Source: Allobutyricicoccus pentlandensis | GTDB lineage: Bacteria > Bacillota > Clostridia > Oscillospirales > QAMX01 | Reading direction: 5' to 3' | Length of the DNA: 14,659 nucleotides | Assembly: GCA_904398645.1 (NCBI GenBank) | Contig: CAJFPH010000181.1 | Coordinates: 1-14,659 of the forward strand | Part shown: positions 1 to 7,741 of the stretch, piece after piece | How the letters are laid out: each line of letters begins with the position of its first letter | How positions within the stretch are numbered: position 1 is the stretch's first letter | Position numbers and translations under genes: made by a program | Notes under the pieces: model-generated | The model's database searches: none | The model's input: only the letters and a program-made list of their open reading frames with translations | Told to the model about the DNA's origin: nothing

Positions 1-2
1 TA

Positions 3-155
3 GAGCCTCAAGTAGTAGAAGATACAAGTATTAGTGAGATGGATATATTTATTAACTTTATAAAAAATAATATCTATATACCAATTATACTAATAATAAT
101 GGTATTATTGTTAATATTTGTTATAATAAGAAATAGGAAAAAGAAAAGAGAATAG
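3..155 (+). CDS. C-terminal end of a membrane protein, possibly a second class C sortase (5' partial)
   Basis: An open frame enters from the left edge and ends at TAG 153-155, giving about 50 residues. The visible part has a short acidic and polar stretch (EPQVVEDTSISEMD), then FINFIKNN, a hydrophobic membrane segment of about 20 residues rich in Ile, Leu and Val, and a basic end (RNRKKKRE). The layout matches the tail of the downstream sortase: there LSTLDYIVQFIKLNYIYI is followed by a membrane helix and KERKK; here ISEMDIFINFIKNNIYI is followed by a helix and RNRKKK. That similarity suggests a tandem class C sortase. The catalytic part lies outside the window, so this is inference; any C-terminally anchored membrane protein could look like this. 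Only 11 nt separate its stop from the next ATG, so the two genes are almost certainly co-transcribed. Confidence 0.6.
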   Translation, partial: EPQVVEDTSISEMDIFINFIKNNIYIPIILIIMVLLLIFVIIRNRKKKRE

Positions 156-166
156 AGGGGGATAAA

Positions 167-1072
167 ATGAAAAAAATAGGAGTAAAAATATTATTTGTTA
201 TTGGTCTTCTCATTTTTCTATTTCCATTTGTAATGAGAACAATATCATACTTTAATCAAACAACAGCTATATATAATTATAAAAGTACAACAGAAAGTTT
301 ATCTGAAGATGAGTTAAATGAACAAAAAAATCATTATAATAAATATAATGAAGAACTTGCAGATGAAAATCCTATTGTTGAAATGGGTGAGGATGATTTT
401 AATGTTGATGAGACACAGAGTACATATGATTTTTTAAATAGTGATGATGCAATAGGTTCGCTTATTATTCCTAGCATTAATGTTAATTTACCAATATTTG
501 ATGGAGTAACAAATCTAAATCTACAAAAAGGAATAGCACATTTAGATAATACATCATATCCTACAGGAGAAAAAAGTACACATTGTGTACTTGCGGGTCA
601 TAGTGGACTATCAAGAGCAAAAATTTTAGACGATTTAGATAAAGTACAAATTGGAGATTATTTTCAAATAGATTATTTAAATACAACACATAACTATGTA
701 GTAGTAGATATTCAAATAGTTTTACCAGAAGAAACAGAAAGTTTAAGAATTAAACAAGATGATACATTAGTAACACTTGTAACATGTACACCTAAAAATA
801 TAAATAGCCATAGACTTCTTGTTACAGGAAGACTTACAGATATGATACCACAAGATGAAACTTTAAGTACATTGGATTATATAGTTCAGTTTATAAAATT
901 AAATTATATATACATTATTTTATTTATTATATTTATAATATGCTTAATAATATTTTTAAAAGAGAGAAAAAAAGACAAAAAAGTAAAAAATAAAGATAAT
1001 AAAATAAAAGAAAATGAGAATATAGAAAATGTAAATAATAAAGAAAAAGAAAATAATATAAATAAAGAGTAA
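167..1072 (+). CDS. srtC: Class C (pilus-type) sortase, membrane-bound cysteine transpeptidase
   Basis: The protein has 301 residues: an N-terminal membrane helix (about 7-27), an extracellular catalytic domain, a C-terminal membrane helix (about 244-264) and a charged Lys/Glu/Asn-rich cytoplasmic tail (265-301). Catalytic residues are His145 in LAGHSGLSRAKILDDL, Cys207 in TLVTCTP and Arg216 in SHRLLVTG. This TLVTC-TP-x(n)-HRLLVTG signature and the second C-terminal helix are typical of class C sortases, which cleave LPxTG-type signals and join pilin subunits or pass them to the wall. The place where class C enzymes carry a DP(F/W) lid motif reads Asp76-Asp77-Phe78, without the proline. The start is supported by AGGGGG at 156-161, 5 nt before ATG. 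It shares an operon with the upstream partial gene and is closed by a terminator. Likely substrates are the LPETG proteins downstream. The symbol reflects the class only. Confidence 0.93.
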   Translation: MKKIGVKILFVIGLLIFLFPFVMRTISYFNQTTAIYNYKSTTESLSEDELNEQKNHYNKYNEELADENPIVEMGEDDFNVDETQSTYDFLNSDDAIGSLIIPSINVNLPIFDGVTNLNLQKGIAHLDNTSYPTGEKSTHCVLAGHSGLSRAKILDDLDKVQIGDYFQIDYLNTTHNYVVVDIQIVLPEETESLRIKQDDTLVTLVTCTPKNINSHRLLVTGRLTDMIPQDETLSTLDYIVQFIKLNYIYIILFIIFIICLIIFLKERKKDKKVKNKDNKIKENENIENVNNKEKENNINKE

Positions 1073-1082
1073 AAATAATGAG

Positions 1083-1109
1083 AAAACTACCTATTAAGGT
1101 AGTTTTTTT
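1083..1109 (+). terminator. Rho-independent terminator after the sortase
   Basis: A perfect 10-bp stem (AAAACTACCT 1083-1092 with AGGTAGTTTT 1097-1106) has a 4-nt loop ATTA. The run of T begins within the 3' arm at 1103 and extends to 1109. It starts 10 nt after the sortase stop and would end the sortase operon, separating it from the large surface-protein gene. Confidence 0.9.
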
Positions 1110-1110
1110 C

Positions 1111-1130
1111 TATTACAAAAATATTACAAA
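1111..1130 (+). promoter_or_regulatory. Direct repeat pair just upstream of the promoter (possible activator site)
   Basis: TATTACAAA occurs at 1111-1119 and again at 1122-1130, start to start 11 bp apart, about one helical turn, ending 2 nt before the -35 element. This is the position and phasing expected of a response-regulator or other activator site. In such AT-rich DNA a chance repeat is possible, so the function is inferred. Confidence 0.35.
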
Positions 1131-1132
1131 TA

Positions 1133-1161
1133 TTGAGGAATTTTATCATTAATGATAAAAT
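1133..1161 (+). promoter_or_regulatory. Probable sigma-A-type promoter of the 2144-residue surface protein gene
   Basis: TTGAGG (1133-1138) and TAAAAT (1156-1161) are separated by 17 nt and match four and five of the six consensus bases. The predicted start of transcription is near 1168, about 30 nt before the ATG. The gene follows a terminator, so it needs its own promoter. The ribosome binding site AGAGGAG (1187-1193) lies 6 nt before ATG 1200. Confidence 0.6.
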
Positions 1162-1167
1162 TATCAT
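1139..1167. promoter_or_regulatory. Palindromic operator candidate within the promoter
   Basis: Bases 1139-1162 form a perfect 24-bp palindrome (half AATTTTATCATT, then its reverse complement) that fills the spacer and covers the -10 element. The core TTATCAT occurs at 1143-1149, inverted at 1152-1158 (ATGATAA) and again direct at 1161-1167, so three half-sites start exactly 9 bp apart. No T-run follows, so it is not a terminator. A dimeric repressor bound here would block RNA polymerase. The symmetry is seen; the regulatory role is inferred. Confidence 0.5.
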
Positions 1168-1199
1168 GAAAAATTATATTTAATTTAGAGGAGAAATAT

Positions 1200-4100
1200 A
1201 TGAGAGTGGACCTAAGTATTTTTAAAGAAAACAAAAAGAATATAATATTTGTATTAACAATGTTGGTATTAACAGTATTTATTATAAATAGAAACGATAT
1301 AATATATAATTTTAATAATTTAAAAGATGAAAATGCAATGGAGACAAATTATGATACTGTAACAGATTTTACAAAAGCTAGATGGACAGAAATACAAAAT
1401 AATATATTTGGTGAAGGGGTTGCATCATCTGTAACAGATACTAAATTATCTACAGCAAATGTAATTAATGGAAATTCATATTTTAATTGGGTAGATACAA
1501 GCAATCTTAATATTGTTCCTTGGAATGGAACTTCTAATAAAGAAGATGGTACTCGTATTACAGATAGTGATTTTTATAATGAAGAAGGAGTTTTACCAAC
1601 AGAAGAATACAATTATGAAACAGAGATTGATGGTGGATATACAGATACTAAAAATGTTACATACAATGTGTATAATGTTGATACAGCAGAAAAACTTTTT
1701 TATTTAATTAGTACTAAATGTTCAGGAAAAACAGAAAATATAAAAATAAATATTACAAATGATATAGATATGGGTGGCGTATCTAATAGAGTTTTATCTA
1801 AATATAATGTAAATAATAAAAATTATAATGTATATATAGAAGGAAATAATCATACTATATATAATTTAAATGCAACAGCTGGTCTTTTTGGAACAGTAAG
1901 CAGTGGATTAATTGTAAAAAATTTAAATTTTGAATCTGTAAAATTAGTTGGAAGCAGTGCATGTGGAGTATTAGGAACAATAAGTAATACATATTATGGA
2001 TTATTTTTAGATAATGTAAATATTGATGGTGCATTTGTACAAACTTCTTCTGGTAATACTGCAGTATTAACAGGAACAGTATATGCAAGCAATGCATATA
2101 TAAAAGATTGTAGTGTTAAAAATGCGTATACAAGAGGTACAGGACATATAGGAGGTTTTGTATCTATATCATGTTCAGGTCTTGATAGTGCGGTTAAATA
2201 TGATGCTATAATTCCAAGTGAACCAGAAGCAACTTTTGGAAATACTTCGACTATAGCTGGTTCAAACGTTAGATATCCAATTATAATTGAAAATTCATAT
2301 TCTATAGATTCAGAAATTTTTTCTACTTCAGGTCATTCTGGCGGATTTATGTCTTGTGATGGTGGAGGAATAATAGTAAGAGATTGCTTTACAAATAACT
2401 CTATGTATGGTGAGTCGCAAACTGGTGGATTTATAGGGTCACAAATAAGTTGTAGAGAAAGTGAAGGAAGTTCGCATGGAAATCAAACAGATGATGCAGG
2501 AGTTTCTAATATATCAGCATATTTTGAAAATTGTTATTCTTCAGGGGTAGTTGAAGGAAAAAGAGAAATTGGTGGATTTGTTGGAAATGATGCTCAAATT
2601 AATAGAGGAGAAATAGGTGGAGCTGCAATATTTAAGAATTGTTATTCTACAACAATGACAGGTATGGACTATTCAGGAACATATGTAGGAGGTTTTGTTG
2701 GAATCGCAAATAATATAACACCAAATATAACTATAGATGGATATGGCACTTTCACAGGATCATTATATATAAATTGCTACTCTGCAGGTGAGGTTGGAAA
2801 TATAGATACAATAACTGACATAGATAAAGCTAAAAATAATGAAATAGGTGGATTTATGGGAGGATATAATACAAATACAGCATCTATTTCTAATATATAT
2901 AACTGTTTTTATGACATGCAAACAACTGCAATGAGAGAGGTTGCTGTTGGAATGCAGGGTAATGGAGAAGAAGCATGTCAACTTAATGGAGTAACAGGAG
3001 TATATACCCAAGAATCTACTATAAAAGATATTCAAGGACTAACAAATGTAGATATGCAAGATGGAAGTGCGTGGGTATATAAAGAGGGATATTATCCACA
3101 ACTTAGAGTATTTACAGATAATGCACAAGATTATTTTACAAGTAGCGAGCTTGTACAAAGTTATTCAACTGCATCAACTGCAACTGTATTTTTAAACCAT
3201 TGGGATGAGATAATGACAGAAGATGGTCAAATACAAGATGGAAAAAATGCAAAAGAAATATATGATACAATAAGAGATATAACATCAACATTTGAATTTA
3301 CAAGTAATGAGAATTCAAGTTCGTCAGGATATGATCTAACTTGGCAGGTAGATAGTGAAACTAATGCTACAAAAGGATATGTGGAAGAGCTTAAAATAAC
3401 ACAAGAAGATGGAACCTTAAAAACAGTACCAGTACTATCTATACAAAATCCAGTAAAAAATAGAGGAGAAGATGCAAGTTTTGGACTTGAAGCAAAAGAT
3501 GTATATAGTTGTTATGATTTTGCACCAGGAAAATCTTGGGTAAAAATAATTGTAGAAAACACACTTGGAAATAATGTGGTAGGAACAAGAAAATTGAGAT
3601 TACTACCAACTGCATATATAGATGCGGGAGAATATGCAGAAATAACTTTGGTAACAGATAATACAGATGAAGGAAGAGTAATACAAAATAATATAGAAGT
3701 AAATGGAGAGAAAATAGATGAGGATACATATAAACATGCACAAGATACAATGTATGTAATAACAGACTCAGATAATCTAGGAGATAATAAAATAATATAT
3801 CCTGGACAAATAGTAACAAAAGATCCAAATACAATAAATTTATTTGCATTATGGAATAGATATCCAGATGATGAGAATGCAAGTAGTGTAACAACTAAAA
3901 AATTTGATGAAATGTATGATCAAGCTTTAATAGGAAATTCAAAAGATACAGGACTTGCAAAAGTAGAGGTATATAGTTTAGGAATAGCATATAGAGAAGT
4001 AGAAGAAGGTGTAGAAGTACCAGTAATAAACTATGATGAGAAGGAAAGAGTAACAGAAGATGCATTAAATGATGCAAGATGGAGAGGAGAAGAGCTCTTC

Positions 4101-7100
4101 GATGTAGATGATGCGGGCTGGTATGAGCTAAAATACTACTGGAGATTAAATGACGGAAGATATTTAACAGATAGTAAGATAGTAGTAATAAAAGGAAATG
4201 AAGTATCAGCAACATTAAATAATAATATAGTAAAAGGTCAAGAAGACTATGCAAGTGGTCTACTTGAAATTACACCAGACATAAAACAAGCAACAGAAAA
4301 TACAGGAGATTTAAATACAAGCTATATAAAAGAGGATGAGGACAAAAGAGGAGTAGAGACAACAGTAAATAGTAATGGAACAGTACAAAAGACAATAAGA
4401 ATAAGAGAGTTTGTAGATGATCAATTGGTAGCAGGATGGAGAAATGACGAAGGATATGAGATAAAAGAATTAAAAGTAGAGGTAAGTAGAGATGGAGCAG
4501 CATGGGTAACATTGCCACTAGATCTAAATAATACACAAGAGGCAGAATACACATATCTAAATCAGAACTGGCAGGTAAAACAGTATACAGACACAAAAGA
4601 ATATTATATAGATCCAACAGGAGAGCCAATAGAGATAACATTAAGAGCAAGACATGTAGAAGATGAAGAGAATGATTATATAGTATTTAATTTTGTAGTA
4701 GACAATAAAGAGAGTACAGATATAGTAACAAATAGTAATATAAGAGTAACAGCAACATTTGTACCAGTAGAAGAAGTAACACTAACAAAGGAATGGGTAG
4801 ATGATAATAATGCACTAAATTTAAGACCAGAAGAAGTAACATTAAAGCTAATAGGAAGTGATGGAAATGAGTATACAAGTGTAGTAAATGAAGGAACAAA
4901 TTGGCAAGGAAAAGTAAAAGTACCACAATATGATACAAAAGAAAACAAGATAGAATATGAAATAGATGAAGAGGAAATAACAGAGCAATACGAAAAGAAA
5001 ATAGATAATGAAAATTACAAAGTAGTAAATGAGCTAAAGAAATATAATATAACAACTCGAGTAGAAGGAGAAGGAGGAACAATAAGCGGAAGCAATGAGA
5101 ATCCATATGAAGAAGTGGTATATGGAGGAGAAAGCCAAAAGCCAATAGTAATAACACCAGAAGAAGGATATGAGATATCAAAAATAACAATAAATGGAGT
5201 AGAGCAAGAATTACCAGAGTATTCACTAAGAGATGAAGCGTATACATTAGATAGCTTTACAAATATGACAGAAAATAAAGAAGTGGTAGTAACATTTAGA
5301 GAAAATAAAGTGGATATTCAAGTAACGAAAGCTTGGAATGACAATAATAATACTCAAAGAAGACCCGCCAAATTAAAAATAGTATTAAAGAATAATGATG
5401 TGGTAGCATATGAAACTACAATAGATGTAACAACAACATCAAATAGTCAAGTGGCATTATTTGAAAATGTGGATAAGTATGATAGTCTAGGAAATGAGAT
5501 AGTATATATAATAGATGAGGAAGAAGTAAATGCAGGTGATTTAGACTTTTATACAAAGAGTGTAAATAATGAGACATATACAATAACAAATACATTCACA
5601 GTACCAGAAGATAAAACAAGTGTAACAGTAACTAAAAATTGGAATGATAATAATAATGTGGCACAAAAGAGACCATCAAGTATAATTGTAGAATTAAGAA
5701 ATGAAGAAAATGAGTTAGTTGGAACTCAGTCCCTAAGTGATTCAAATGGCTGGACATATACATTTAGTAATCTGCAAAAATATAACGGACAGGGAGAAGA
5801 GATAAATTACACAGTAGACGAAAGAGAAGTGAATGCAGGAGATTTATACTTTTATACAAAGAGTATAAACAACGACACATATACAATAACCAATACATTT
5901 ACAGTACCAGAAGAGAAGATAAGTATAACAGCAAATAAAGTATGGGAAGATAATGATAATTCTGCAAGAAAAAGACCAACAAGTGTAATACTACAGATAA
6001 AAAATGGAGAAGAAGTAGTACAAAGCAAGCCAGTAACAAATGCAACAGGATGGAGCTGTGAATTTACAGATTTAGCAAAATATGATAGCTTAGGAAATGA
6101 GATAAAGTATACAATAGATGAGCAAGAAGCAAATGCAGATGACTTAAAATTCTACGAGAAGACAATAGACAATAATACATATACAGTAACAAATACATTT
6201 AGAGTGCCTGAAGAGACAACAAGTATAGAAGTAACAAAGATATGGGAAGATAATAGTAATTATGCAGGAAAAAGACCACCAAACATAGAGATACAAGTAA
6301 AAAATGGAAGTAATGTAGTAAAGACAGTAGAGGTAACAGGAGAAACAGATACATGGAAAGCAACAATAGATGGACTACCAAAATATGATGAAAAAGGAGA
6401 TACAATAAGGTACACAATAGATGAGAGTAAAGTAGAGCTATATGAAAAAGAGATAAATGGATATACAATAACAAATAGATTTAGTGTACCAGATGAGAAA
6501 ATTAGTTTATCAATTACAAAAATTTGGGAAGATAATAATAATGAGACAGGAGCAAGACCAGAAAAGATAACATTAATAGTAAAAGATGGGGATGTAGAGG
6601 TAAAAAGACAAGAAGTAGAAGTAACAGAAGAGAATGAGAAAGAGTATGTAATTGAAGATTTAAATAAATATGATGAGCTAGGAAATGAGATAGAGTACAT
6701 AGTAGATGAAGAGAAAGTAGAAGGATATGATAAAAGGATAGAAGGAAACGTAATAACAAACACAATAAAGAAATACAAAATAACAACAGAAGTAAATGGA
6801 AATGGTGGAACAATAAGTGGAGAAAATGAAGAAGTATATGAGGAAGTATTATATGGAGGAGATGCCAAAAAAGATATAGAAATAAAACCAGAAGAAGGAT
6901 ATAAGATATCAAAAATAACAATAAATGGAGAAGAGATAGAGTTTGAAGAAAAAGAAGGAGAAACATTAAAGATAAATCTAACAGATGTAAAAGAAGATAA
7001 GCATATAGTAGTAGAATTTGAAAGCATAGCAACAAGCGTGTTAGTAAAACATGTAGATGAAGAAGGAAATAATTTAGCAAATGAAGAAACAATCACAGGA

Positions 7101-7634
7101 AAAGTAGGAGATACATATAAGACACAAGCAAAAGAGTTTGAAGAGTATGAGCTAAAAGAGGTAATAGGAAATGAGACAGGAGAGATGACAAAAGAGCAGA
7201 TAGTAGTAACATATGTATATAGCAAAGTAATAGGAAGTGTAGAGGTAACAAAGGTAGATAGAGAAGATAATAGTAAAGTAATAGAGGGAGCAACATTTAA
7301 AATAGAAAAGCTTGATGCAGAGGGAAATGTAGATAACTCATTTGAAGCAAAAGAGCTAACAACAGGAGAAGACGGAAAAGTAAAATTTGAAGGACTAGAA
7401 GTAGGAAGATATAGAGTAACAGAGATAAAAGCACCAGAAGGATATGAGCTACTAGAAAATAGTCTAGAGGTAGATATAACAAAAGATAATAGAGATGTAA
7501 AGCTTACAGCAGAAAATGAGCTAAAGCTAGTACTACCAGAGACAGGAGATATAAACTATACATCTGTAATAATTTTTATCGGTATCATTATAATGCTAGC
7601 ATCATTTACAATAAAATCTTTAAAAGAAGAATAG
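1200..7634 (+). CDS. Giant LPETG-anchored surface protein with GLUG-like, Cna_B, InlB-like, MucBP and SpaA-type domains
   Basis: The 2144-residue protein starts at an ATG with AGAGGAG 6 nt upstream. Residues 13-31 form a membrane helix, but no clear signal-peptidase AxA site follows. Residues about 160-635 contain GGF(V/M/I)G and NCYS-type repeats ending in WVYKEGYYPQL (W625), typical of GLUG/beta-helix surface regions. Residues about 640-1190 are unassigned. Six Cna_B domains follow (about 1192-1280 and 1370-1857); each keeps the Lys of TKxW, the acid of YxxDE and the Asn of TNT/VNE needed for internal isopeptide bonds (Lys1197, 1377, 1479, 1580, 1680, 1774; Asn1277, 1464, 1565, 1665, 1759, 1854). 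InlB-like repeat domains lie at 1281-1369 and 1858-1940. Then come a MucBP-like domain (1946-2009), a SpaA-type domain (Lys2018, Glu2075, Asn2106), LPETG 2112-2116, a membrane helix and SLKEE. Likely an adhesin or pilus-like stalk; the ligand is unknown. Confidence 0.9.
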   Translation: MRVDLSIFKENKKNIIFVLTMLVLTVFIINRNDIIYNFNNLKDENAMETNYDTVTDFTKARWTEIQNNIFGEGVASSVTDTKLSTANVINGNSYFNWVDTSNLNIVPWNGTSNKEDGTRITDSDFYNEEGVLPTEEYNYETEIDGGYTDTKNVTYNVYNVDTAEKLFYLISTKCSGKTENIKINITNDIDMGGVSNRVLSKYNVNNKNYNVYIEGNNHTIYNLNATAGLFGTVSSGLIVKNLNFESVKLVGSSACGVLGTISNTYYGLFLDNVNIDGAFVQTSSGNTAVLTGTVYASNAYIKDCSVKNAYTRGTGHIGGFVSISCSGLDSAVKYDAIIPSEPEATFGNTSTIAGSNVRYPIIIENSYSIDSEIFSTSGHSGGFMSCDGGGIIVRDCFTNNSMYGESQTGGFIGSQISCRESEGSSHGNQTDDAGVSNISAYFENCYSSGVVEGKREIGGFVGNDAQINRGEIGGAAIFKNCYSTTMTGMDYSGTYVGGFVGIANNITPNITIDGYGTFTGSLYINCYSAGEVGNIDTITDIDKAKNNEIGGFMGGYNTNTASISNIYNCFYDMQTTAMREVAVGMQGNGEEACQLNGVTGVYTQESTIKDIQGLTNVDMQDGSAWVYKEGYYPQLRVFTDNAQDYFTSSELVQSYSTASTATVFLNHWDEIMTEDGQIQDGKNAKEIYDTIRDITSTFEFTSNENSSSSGYDLTWQVDSETNATKGYVEELKITQEDGTLKTVPVLSIQNPVKNRGEDASFGLEAKDVYSCYDFAPGKSWVKIIVENTLGNNVVGTRKLRLLPTAYIDAGEYAEITLVTDNTDEGRVIQNNIEVNGEKIDEDTYKHAQDTMYVITDSDNLGDNKIIYPGQIVTKDPNTINLFALWNRYPDDENASSVTTKKFDEMYDQALIGNSKDTGLAKVEVYSLGIAYREVEEGVEVPVINYDEKERVTEDALNDARWRGEELFDVDDAGWYELKYYWRLNDGRYLTDSKIVVIKGNEVSATLNNNIVKGQEDYASGLLEITPDIKQATENTGDLNTSYIKEDEDKRGVETTVNSNGTVQKTIRIREFVDDQLVAGWRNDEGYEIKELKVEVSRDGAAWVTLPLDLNNTQEAEYTYLNQNWQVKQYTDTKEYYIDPTGEPIEITLRARHVEDEENDYIVFNFVVDNKESTDIVTNSNIRVTATFVPVEEVTLTKEWVDDNNALNLRPEEVTLKLIGSDGNEYTSVVNEGTNWQGKVKVPQYDTKENKIEYEIDEEEITEQYEKKIDNENYKVVNELKKYNITTRVEGEGGTISGSNENPYEEVVYGGESQKPIVITPEEGYEISKITINGVEQELPEYSLRDEAYTLDSFTNMTENKEVVVTFRENKVDIQVTKAWNDNNNTQRRPAKLKIVLKNNDVVAYETTIDVTTTSNSQVALFENVDKYDSLGNEIVYIIDEEEVNAGDLDFYTKSVNNETYTITNTFTVPEDKTSVTVTKNWNDNNNVAQKRPSSIIVELRNEENELVGTQSLSDSNGWTYTFSNLQKYNGQGEEINYTVDEREVNAGDLYFYTKSINNDTYTITNTFTVPEEKISITANKVWEDNDNSARKRPTSVILQIKNGEEVVQSKPVTNATGWSCEFTDLAKYDSLGNEIKYTIDEQEANADDLKFYEKTIDNNTYTVTNTFRVPEETTSIEVTKIWEDNSNYAGKRPPNIEIQVKNGSNVVKTVEVTGETDTWKATIDGLPKYDEKGDTIRYTIDESKVELYEKEINGYTITNRFSVPDEKISLSITKIWEDNNNETGARPEKITLIVKDGDVEVKRQEVEVTEENEKEYVIEDLNKYDELGNEIEYIVDEEKVEGYDKRIEGNVITNTIKKYKITTEVNGNGGTISGENEEVYEEVLYGGDAKKDIEIKPEEGYKISKITINGEEIEFEEKEGETLKINLTDVKEDKHIVVEFESIATSVLVKHVDEEGNNLANEETITGKVGDTYKTQAKEFEEYELKEVIGNETGEMTKEQIVVTYVYSKVIGSVEVTKVDREDNSKVIEGATFKIEKLDAEGNVDNSFEAKELTTGEDGKVKFEGLEVGRYRVTEIKAPEGYELLENSLEVDITKDNRDVKLTAENELKLVLPETGDINYTSVIIFIGIIIMLASFTIKSLKEE
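5307..6770 (+). repeat. Array of five tandem Cna_B domain repeats inside the surface protein gene
   Basis: Five consecutive units of 102, 101, 100 and 94 codons (spacing between the TKxW lysines) cover residues 1370-1857. Units share TK(x)W-(N/E)DN-x-N, a later RP pair, KYD-x-x-G, Y-x-x-DE and TITN(T/R)F. The first three also share NA(G/D)DL-x-FY and the linker T-F-x-VPE, and the DNA around 5550-5640 and 5850-5940 is visibly similar, indicating recent tandem amplification. A sixth, more diverged Cna_B unit lies apart at 4773-5039. Confidence 0.85.
7035..7560 (+). repeat. MucBP-SpaA-LPETG C-terminal cassette, copy 1
   Basis: This segment encodes a MucBP-like domain (TSVLVKHVDEEGNNL, then TYVY), a SpaA-type domain with the E-box YRVTEIKAPEGY, and the sorting signal LVLPETG. 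A clearly related DNA segment lies at 11138-11650 in the next gene, with only scattered substitutions by eye. Both end in LTAENELKLVLPETG. Confidence 0.85.
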
Positions 7635-7670
7635 AAAATAGCGCTATTAGTTAAATAGTGCTATTTTTTT
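7635..7670 (+). terminator. Rho-independent terminator after the 2144-residue protein gene
   Basis: A 14-bp stem with a single G-T wobble (7635-7648 pairs with 7654-7667; core ATAGCGCTATT with AATAGTGCTAT) has a 5-nt loop AGTTA. The T-run 7664-7670 overlaps the end of the 3' arm. It begins directly after the stop codon and closes a monocistronic unit. Confidence 0.92.
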
Positions 7671-7689
7671 ATTTAGATAAAGTAAAATA

Positions 7690-7719
7690 TTGAAAAAAGT
7701 TATGGTAATAGTATATAAT
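7690..7719 (+). promoter_or_regulatory. Probable promoter of the 1336-residue surface protein gene
   Basis: TTGAAA (7690-7695) and TATAAT (7714-7719) are spaced 18 nt apart; TATATA at 7712 with 16 nt is an alternative -10. The 14-base stretch ATTGAAAAAAGTTA (7689-7702) recurs exactly at 11828-11841 before the paralogous gene. AGAGGTG (7731-7737) serves as ribosome binding site for ATG 7742. Confidence 0.65.
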
Positions 7720-7741
7720 AAAATAAATATAGAGGTGTTAT

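Noticed and set aside
1139..1162. The 24-bp palindrome as a terminator
   Set aside because: It is entirely AT-biased in its stem, has no loop and no T-run after it, and a good terminator already lies at 1083-1109.
1513..1707. A 64-codon + strand frame inside the large gene
   Set aside because: It overlaps the beta-helix coding frame, has no domain and no convincing ribosome binding site.
2146..2860. Recurrent GGTGGATTT-like words as a CRISPR or DNA repeat array
   Set aside because: They are irregularly spaced and code for the GGF(V/I/M)G motif of the beta-helix repeats; there are no constant repeats with unique spacers.
3439..7482. Many long minus-strand open frames opposite the surface protein gene
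   Set aside because: They are Leu/His-rich or Ser/Phe-rich low-complexity translations created by the A-rich codon use of the + strand gene. They lack ribosome binding sites and recognisable domains, and lie wholly within a well-supported gene.
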